DNA of 64,000 bases, from the NCBI RefSeq assembly GCF_010183535.1, contig NC_071331.1:12710001-12774000 (forward strand). Reading direction: 5' to 3'. The position numbers were made by a program, and so were the translations under genes. Shown here one piece after another: positions 58,806-64,000 of this stretch. The stretch is from Caenorhabditis remanei. Taxonomy: Eukaryota > Nematoda > Chromadorea > Rhabditida > Rhabditidae. The stretch's first letter is position 1, and every line of letters begins with the position of its first letter. The notes beneath the pieces were generated by a model, which ran no database searches, had not been told where the DNA came from, and was given only the letters and a program-made list of their open reading frames with translations.

Positions 58806-61800
58806 CTGAAACAGAATTTTTGGGATATAAAAAAAGATTTTAAAGTTATAAAGTATCGGATTAATACAATTATTAGCAAAACTGATTCAATGTTGTTAAT
58901 GAAAAAACACTACTAAAAACCTCGTGAAAAGATGCATGTGAAATCGTAATACAAACTCATTTGAAAAATTCGCTTTAAGGAATATCAGAAACAGAAAACT
59001 TCAAAAGGACGAGTTGGAGTTTTCATTAACCGTCTAAAGTAACAATATTGAATTTCCACAATAAGATCAACGAGTTCTTAACATTTTTTGTGTTTTAGAA
59101 ACTTTTGGAAACTAGACTTTGAGTCTACGGTATGAAATCTTATCTAGGATTTCACATGAGCACTTTTAGTTAACCAGGAAATGAGAGCATTCCACTATGA
59201 AAAACTCAAGTTGAGATGGTGAAGAAATAAGGAGTGGACAGAAGATCCTAAGTTGGGTGTTCATAACTCCAAAAAGTTCTGAGACGAACAAAAAACGAAA
59301 AGGTCAACTTGATGAATGTGTCCGTCAGGATTCAGAATTCTCTTTGATCATCAAATAACAAAAGAAAAAAAAGAAATGGTATAAAGAAAAAGAAGGCGAT
59401 TTGTGGGAGGGAAGAAGGGAGGTATGAATGGTGAAGGGGGTCTTTTCTTTTTCTCTCTCGTCGTCAGGGCGGCCCTCCTTCGTCGTCGCCTTCCTGCGTC
59501 ATTTCTCCTCCGATCGGTCCAGAGGCAAAAGTATCTCGAATCTCTCGAAAATCAACACTATTTTGACACGGGGCTTCCTCTCTCTCACTCCGCACAGTCA
59601 TTTACCTCTTCTTCGTTACGCGCGCGCGCCCCCCGCATGGCGGAGACTCCGCCCATTTATTCCGCACAGGCAGGATGGAATAAGCAGAAACCCTTCTTCC
59701 TCTTGATGTTGAAGGTATGGTGGTGGTAGAAAATGAATGCGATGGAATACGTATGTTACCGGTAGAAAGAGAGAGGCGAATGAATAGAAGAGGTGCGGGG
59801 GTCGAATATGGGTGAAAAGGGAGAGAGAACAGGTGTTGACCAGCTGGAAGACATCGTGTACGTAGACTGTCATTTCGGGAAAAAAGAGCTCAATTGGGAG
59901 GTGAAGCTGCTGGGTGGAATAGGGTAATTGGGACAAGCTATTGGTCTAGAGTAATGAAGAGCCGCAACGATGAACACGGTAGCATTGGAGGATTTCAGTT
60001 CTTCAAAGTTCCACATTTAATGCTGAAGGTGAGACAGAAATCTGAAATTTCGGAATGAATTGTTTCTTTTCCACACGTGAATGGATGGAGTTCAATGCTC
60101 TTTGAGTATCATTCTGTTTTGACGAGCCAGATGCAGAACCAAGTCTCATTCCATAACTGAAACATTTGCCGTAGCTGAACCTGAAAACCATTACACGTTA
60201 TGTGAATCTTAATTTGTTGAGGCCTTCCAAGACCAAGACTTATGGTTCCATAAACTTTCAAATAGAATCCTTTTGAGTTTTGTTAGTATCATAACATTCT
60301 TCCAATTTCCAGTCATTTGGATATCAAAAATCACGTGTTTTACGTTCACTACAGCTCAACCTTTGCCTTCTTCAATGACCTAATCTAAATACCCAAAAGT
60401 TGGACCTCCAATAGTTTGCACAAATTGAATAGTACCAGAAATGCTTCAATTTTACTCTTCAACTTTCTATATCACAATTTGAAGTTTCCCGGTTCAATTG
60501 GTTTAGATCCTCTCCCGTAGCGATTTCCATAGTATAAGAGCCTTTCAAAACTCCTTTCATAATATTCCTTCCTCAAGTCTTGCTCTCAATCAGACTCTCC
60601 GAATTTATCCACCATTCCAGATTTCCAGATTCCAAACCCCATCATCAAAAACCGTTTCCTCTCACATTCTTCTAGCAAGTTTCTCCAATTTTTTCGCCTA
60701 ATCCGAACCGATATATTTCTTTTGTAGAACCTTGCGTAATTTATGTGAATATCTTCTCTTGATACGAAACAACTGATATATTTCTCTCTTCGTAATCATC
60801 CCTCCCTTTTCCAATTCGATTACGTTCGTGAAAGCGTAACAAAGTGATTGATGGGTGTACTTTCTGGGAGGCAATTCCAAAAAAGAAACAGACAATAAAA
60901 TGAATAGAGAAAGAATAATAAGAAACATGCTGGAATTGCATGAAACGGTTATTTCGGAATTGCGTAAAGATGGGATTACACGCTTCCTATGATTATTCTT
61001 CTCCTTCTTCTTTTCCACATTCGTTTTGAATTAAATAAACTTGAATTCGGGAAAAAACAATAATGATGAAGAATCTGGTGAGTGAATCAGAATTCAATCA
61101 TCTGGAGACATGAAGTCAAACGACGAAATGATGAGCCTATAAAGAAAAAGGGAAAAGAGACGTTTATGGTTATCAGTTGGTTTTATTACGACTAGTTTCG
61201 TGGAGAGGAAATTGAGGAAATTAAGGTTAACTGGTGACTTCTGATAGGTTGTTCATGACTTGTTTGGATTCTTGAAGCATGATTACTTGACAAAATTAAA
61301 GCTGGGACTTGGATCTTCTTTTTTTCTCAGAATTCAGATGACGCATGTTTTTAAAAATCTTTCAGTTTTAAAATGACGGAAACTTCTTAAAAACACGGCA
61401 GAAGAACTGGTCATTCTACAACTGTTTGAAACTTGAAATAACAATGATACACTACACTTTAAAATTGTAATCATAAAAACAGTTTTATCTATAACTTAAT
61501 TTTCTCCTATCACTTTCATCATGTTCCAATCTTAATACATTACCAATAACTCCCCTTCTCATATACAGATTTTAGAGTGCTTTATGTGGTCAACGAACAA
61601 CAAAAACACCACTTTTGTGTCGCCACTTTCAAGTGCTTATGACTTTTTTCCAGGAAGAAGTTCCAGTCTTTGGAACTGTTGAAAAGCTTTGGTGTTGACA
61701 ATAATTGAGAGAAGGAAAAAGCATTTAGGGGCGTCAGATTTTAATCTGAAAAGGAAAAGAGGTGAAACAACCTGACAATGTTCCAAGCAAGAGATGTTAT

Positions 61801-61931
61801 CTGCAGAGACATGTCACCTCTTACGTAATTTTTCAACGGAGAGAATTTCAATGTTGAAAGTGTGAATTTATAATATGTGGAAAGGGAAACTAATGTTATG
61901 AAGAATATTAATTTATTTCAGATGTAAAGAA
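58806..61931. other. Intergenic region with weak minus-strand candidates
   Basis: About 3.1 kb without a firm gene. A GC-rich patch at 59440-59660 (CGCGCGCGCCCCCCGCATGG) could be a promoter for the minus-strand scaffold-like gene. A possible secreted-peptide ORF lies at 60698-60928, with a second exon-like ORF at 60003-60186. Confidence 0.4.
60698..60928 (-). CDS. Possible small secreted peptide precursor
   Basis: An ATG ORF of 76 codons opens with a strong signal-peptide-like stretch (MFLIILSLFILLSVSFLELP). It then has a short basic region with TKR and KRR sites and one Cys. The size and dibasic sites resemble a peptide precursor. A minus-strand stretch at 60186-60003, behind a good TTTTCAG acceptor, reads FSYGKCFSYGMRLGSASG and could be a further exon, reachable only through weak donors (GTACAC or GTTTCG). 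Homology is unknown. Confidence 0.3.
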   Translation of the reverse strand: MFLIILSLFILLSVSFLELPPRKYTHQSLCYAFTNVIELEKGGMITKREIYQLFRIKRRYSHKLRKVLQKKYIGSD

Positions 61932-62382
61932 ATGGATTTTCAGTCCGATAATTTGTGAGTAGTTTTGCTCAAACTTCACACATTTATAGAACAAACCACG
62001 CTCTTTTAGATGCTTCTAACGGATTTCCAATATTCGACCCACCGACCGAGTTACAGCCTTTTTTCGATCAGTTGGACCAATATTTAAGTTGTTCATTCCC
62101 AAATCATTCTGTAGAGGACATGGATCTCAGTGAATTCGTGTGCAGTTTTTCTCAAACTTCTCAAGTTGATAGGATTGACCATGTTCTTTCAGATGCACCA
62201 AACCTATTATCAGTATTCGACCTACCGACCGAGTTGAAACCAGAGACATGCCACCCTCTTACATAATTTTTCAACAGAGAGAATTTCAATGTTGAAAGTG
62301 TGAGTTAATAAAATGGAGAAAGGGAAACTAATGTGATGAAGAATATTAATTCAGATGTAAAGAAATGGATTTTCAGTTCGAA
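61804..62382. repeat. Local duplication of the 3' end of the small secreted gene
   Basis: Segments 61804-61945 and 62241-62382 share about 140 bp (for example TTCAATGTTGAAAGTGTGA, GGGAAACTAATGT and AAGAAATGGATTTTCAGT) with substitutions and short indels. The right copy is the terminal exon and 3' UTR of the minus-strand gene ending at 62351; the left is a non-functional copy of it. Between them, 61960-62240 contains a second pair of about 95-bp diverged copies (CTCAAACTTC ... TATTCGAC-C-ACCGACCGAGTT). Confidence 0.85.
61932..62266 (+). CDS. Possible 99-residue ORF with an internal repeat
   Basis: Exons 61932-61954 and 61990-62266 can be joined in phase through a 35-nt GTGAGT...TATAG intron. 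The product repeats one motif (NHALLDASNGFPIFDPPTEL and DHVLSDAPNLLSVFDLPTEL), mirroring the DNA duplication. The ATG lies in the duplicated antisense end of the neighbouring gene. It is either a young gene made from duplicated sequence or chance. Confidence 0.3.
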
Positions 62383-63085
62383 GGATCTCATAACTGTCCA
62401 TTGTTTCGTAGTTACATGCAGACACTAGATCCATGCACGGGTTGATTGGTGGACGCTGCAAAAATAGAGCAAAATCTTCGAAAAACTGGGGAAACGGAGT
62501 GTTTTAAATATAAACTCACAACTCTCTCCGCCAACTCTTTCGCTTGTTTGTAAGGGAGAACTGCCATTTCGGGTACACAGTTGTCCTGACATGTTCGATA
62601 CTAAATATAATTATTACATATATTTTATCTATCCACTTTTCAGAAGCAATACCTTGATACACAATTCGAATAGTTTTGAGCATTCGGAATCGTAACATTT
62701 GTATAGTTTGTCATAAGTGCTGGAAATTGAGTTTAGTTTATTTTGACGAAACACCATTGAGTTGAGGTTGAAGTGAATTAATTAATTATTTGAAACAACA
62801 AAAATTGTGTCATTATTACAAAAGGAAATCTCATTCACTTCTCATTTGTTCTTTAATAAACTGTTCAGATATTCTCTTACCTTCTGACAGACGATTTTCT
62901 CACATTCTCCGTCTCACATCCATCTTTACAAGCTTTATTCTCCACGTCATTGATATCGAAGAGTCTAGAAATACTCGATTTTTCTGAAATAGAAGTTTCT
63001 GAAACTGGACTCACTCATCGAGAATAGCAGAATGACAGTAGGATGTGAATGACACAAAAACAGCACAGATCAGCAGTTTATTCAT
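62351..63085 (-). CDS. Small secreted Cys-rich protein (exon 1 junction unresolved)
   Basis: Exons 62983-62881, 62719-62653, 62600-62520 and 62455-62351 close in phase and encode a Cys-rich region (ACKDGCE, CYDSECSKLFELC, TCQDNC, INPCMDLVSAC) with paired cysteines. Upstream, an ATG at 63085 opens a good signal peptide (MNKLLICAVFVSFTSYCHS) ending at a GTGAGT donor (63015). The gap to the next acceptor is only 31 nt and the phases disagree by one base, so either the start exon is different or the gene has a small indel. An extracellular location is inferred. The family is not recognised. Confidence 0.55.
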
Positions 63086-63197
63086 TATTATCCGAAAAAT
63101 TCAAAAGATTTGGAAACGGAAAAAACAATCGAGAAACTGTTAGGCGGTTCGATGTTCAGAAAGTTTAGGCAAAATTAAAGTTCACGTCGAAAGATAT

Positions 63198-63904
63198 TTA
63201 TTGTCTCAAATCAGTCGCAATTCGATTCGCTTCCTCAAAGATATCTTCATCTGATCTGAATGTACTTCTTGGAGACAGAAACTCGCATCTGATAAGGAAC
63301 TCGACACTGGAGGAACGACATCTGAAACTTCCTCATTTCATTCTCTGAAACTACTTTATTTACTCACTTTGCATCTCTCCAAATGAAGAAATTCGGAGAT
63401 CTCTTCTCAATCTTGTAAGTGAAATGTCCGAAGCAACTACGATGATTTTGAGGAATTCTTTTGATCAAATAAGCTGTGTCGGCTCCCGGACAGACAATGT
63501 TACAGTAGTTTCTCGGTTTTCCATCGTTTTCCTCCTATGACAAATATGTATTAATTGGGAAATAGGCCAGATGGTTGTGATCTTTTTGACACTAGCTTTT
63601 TTCTGATAATGCTCAAAAACTTTTCGGCAGACCTAATTGAAAATACCCTTACCTCAAAACATGGATCGAACGGAGCTGGTCTCGGATTTGGGTCGTTTTC
63701 AGTCTCCAACAGTGACACTTTGCAAGAAGATGCATCTTTCTTCTGGACCGGAGAATCTCCAGCTTTACATGTGATCAGACGCCATTCTGAAAATCAAACT
63801 CATCACTTAGCTTCACATATACTATTCTAACGCCAATGTTTGCTCTCCAATCCAGAAACTACAGATGTGTAGAATAATACTAGAATAATAAGAGAACGGA
63901 TCAT
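63198..63904 (-). CDS. Small secreted protein with conserved cysteines
   Basis: Four exons, 63904-63832, 63786-63653, 63534-63368 and 63321-63198, close in phase and give about 165 residues. It starts with a signal peptide (MIRSLIILVLFYTSVVSGLES). The mature part has spaced cysteines (LITCKAG, SSCKVSL, FDPCFE, YCNIVCPGAD, RSCFGHF, IRCEFLS), giving even pairs for disulphides. All introns are 45-120 nt with strong acceptors. Its partner 110 bp downstream on the same strand is also small, secreted and Cys-rich, so they may be functionally related, though I see no clear sequence similarity. It is not a family I know. Confidence 0.7.
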
Positions 63905-64000
63905 AATGATCACTGATGACAAGTATAAACCTTCTCTTCTCGTCTCCTTTTATATGGTCACTTTTCGCTTTCCTTCCGACTTTCGGGTTAACGACATCAT

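Noticed and set aside
59403..59729. 108-codon plus-strand ORF over a GC-rich patch
   Set aside because: Overlapping open frames in a GC-rich promoter-like stretch; no conserved-looking sequence.

Overview
This 64 kb window is nuclear DNA of a Caenorhabditis-type nematode, probably not C. elegans itself. It is AT-rich, has many very short introns (35-60 nt) with TTTCAG acceptors, and carries lineage-typical families: DUF3557, a serpentine receptor class d (srd) pair, nematode phospholipase A2-like, Egalitarian, and paired sams genes. All exon models below were built by hand from splice signals, reading phase and protein continuity. Models whose phases all closed are the most reliable.

Layout. 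(1) 1-10818: a BEL/Pao-type LTR retrotransposon. The window starts inside its 5' LTR, and 195 bp of LTR are identical at both ends. It has a spliced zinc-knuckle ORF, a large Gag, a protease-like remnant and an integrase ORF, but I see no reverse transcriptase or RNase H. The pentamer CCGCT (mostly ACCGCT) recurs on one strand along the whole element, across frames and non-coding parts. (2) 10819-13295: a coding-like host fragment at the insertion edge, a 101-bp direct repeat, and a DUF3557 gene. (3) 13516-18464, minus: a secreted phospholipase A2-like gene and an 8-exon aerolysin/ETX-MTX2-like gene. (4) 18465-31665: mostly intergenic, with a 359-bp palindromic MITE bearing an 8-bp target duplication and an unknown three-exon gene (23979-25062). 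(5) 31666-37525, plus: an Egalitarian homologue whose exonuclease active site looks degraded, then two tandem srd chemoreceptors. (6) 37526-44031: intergenic, with a 1.15-kb fold-back element. (7) 44032-46119: a probably GPI-anchored secreted protein. (8) 46492-52742: two head-to-head S-adenosylmethionine synthetase genes (sams-3/sams-4 type) around a 2.5-kb divergent promoter. (9) 53111-58805, minus: a low-complexity scaffold-like gene with a 3.75-kb intron that hosts a small opposite-strand gene. (10) 58806-64000: possible secreted-peptide ORFs, a local duplication, and two small secreted Cys-rich genes on the minus strand.

How it fits together. The clearest functional unit is the sams pair. 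Both genes keep a second intron of exactly 375 nt ending TACAG|AAAC, with a conserved upstream alternative acceptor that would add 85 nt and an immediate stop. This matches the published SAM-responsive splicing switch made by the METT-10 m6A methyltransferase at sams 3' splice sites. The most unusual unexplained signal is the dispersed CCGCT motif in the retroelement.
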